5,638 nt of DNA from Hyphomicrobiales bacterium (GTDB taxonomy: Bacteria; Pseudomonadota; Alphaproteobacteria; Rhizobiales; S144-23): assembly GCA_015494375.1 (NCBI GenBank), contig WGBL01000192.1, positions 1 through 5,638 on the forward strand, written 5' to 3'. Shown here piece after piece: positions 5,531-5,638 of this stretch. Below the pieces are notes generated by a model. That model ran no database searches and was not told the origin of the DNA. It saw only the letters and a list, made by a program, of their open reading frames with translations. A program made the translations under genes and the position numbers. Position 1 is the first letter of the stretch; each line of letters opens with the position of its first letter.

Positions 5531-5638
5531 CCATGGGTTCCATCCACCGCTGTCCGGTAAATTGTTCTGGACATGGTGCATGGCATTGATTCTAACCCGG
5601 TTTCAGATGTCTTGCGGATTTAGGACGCGGTACGGTGC
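5531..5638. promoter_or_regulatory. Upstream region of sdhE-mfd with candidate divergent promoters
   Basis: This AT-richer stretch upstream of sdhE has no convincing gene. On the plus strand TGGACA (5568-5573) and TCTAAC (5591-5596) are separated by 17 bp, a fair sigma-70-like pair that would serve a gene to the right of the window. On the minus strand TAGAAT (5594-5589) is a good -10 candidate for sdhE, but the matching -35 position (CCGCAA, 5617-5612) is poor. An imperfect inverted repeat, TGTCCGG (5551-5557) against CTGGACA (5567-5573), overlaps the plus-strand -35. recG is a frequent divergent neighbour of sdhE-mfd in related bacteria, but no recG coding sequence is visible here. Confidence 0.35.

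Noticed and set aside
5607..5638. A plus-strand ATG (5607) open to the window end, possibly the start of a divergent gene such as recG.
   Set aside because: No ribosome binding site precedes it, and the ten visible residues (MSCGFRTRYG) do not match a RecG N-terminus.

Overview
This window looks like a chromosomal housekeeping segment from a GC-rich alphaproteobacterium, most likely of the order Hyphomicrobiales (Rhizobiales). I base this on the strongly GC-rich third codon positions, the sdhE-mfd gene pair, and protein motifs typical of alphaproteobacterial Mfd, YgfZ and SdhE. No search was run, so the taxon is an inference.

Layout: positions 1-217 form a leader region, possibly a divergent promoter region, with a possible minus-strand start at the far left edge. 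ygfZ (218-1279, plus strand) encodes a folate-binding protein involved in Fe-S cluster maturation and carries an unusual low-complexity linker. Positions 1280-1525 separate two convergent genes and hold the most structured DNA of the window: a heptad repeat array, an 82-bp near-perfect palindrome with a terminator-like hairpin nested in its centre, and an outer 11-bp inverted repeat. mfd (1526-5236, minus strand) encodes the full-length transcription-repair coupling factor, with a repetitive N-terminal tail. sdhE (5217-5516, minus strand) encodes the succinate dehydrogenase FAD assembly factor. It lies directly upstream of mfd, and the mfd start lies inside the end of sdhE. Positions 5517-5638 are an upstream region with candidate promoter elements on both strands. 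In related bacteria recG often lies divergently on the far side, but none of it is visible here.

How the genes relate: sdhE and mfd almost certainly share a transcript. SdhE attaches FAD to the succinate dehydrogenase flavoprotein, and YgfZ (the bacterial relative of mitochondrial IBA57) supports [4Fe-4S] enzymes. Two assembly factors for respiratory enzymes therefore sit on either side of a DNA-repair translocase. I see no sign of a new defence system, mobile element with its own genes, CRISPR array, tRNA or rRNA. The less ordinary signals are repeats: the nested inverted repeats between ygfZ and mfd, the 15-bp tandem repeat at the mfd 5' end, and the YgfZ linker expansion.
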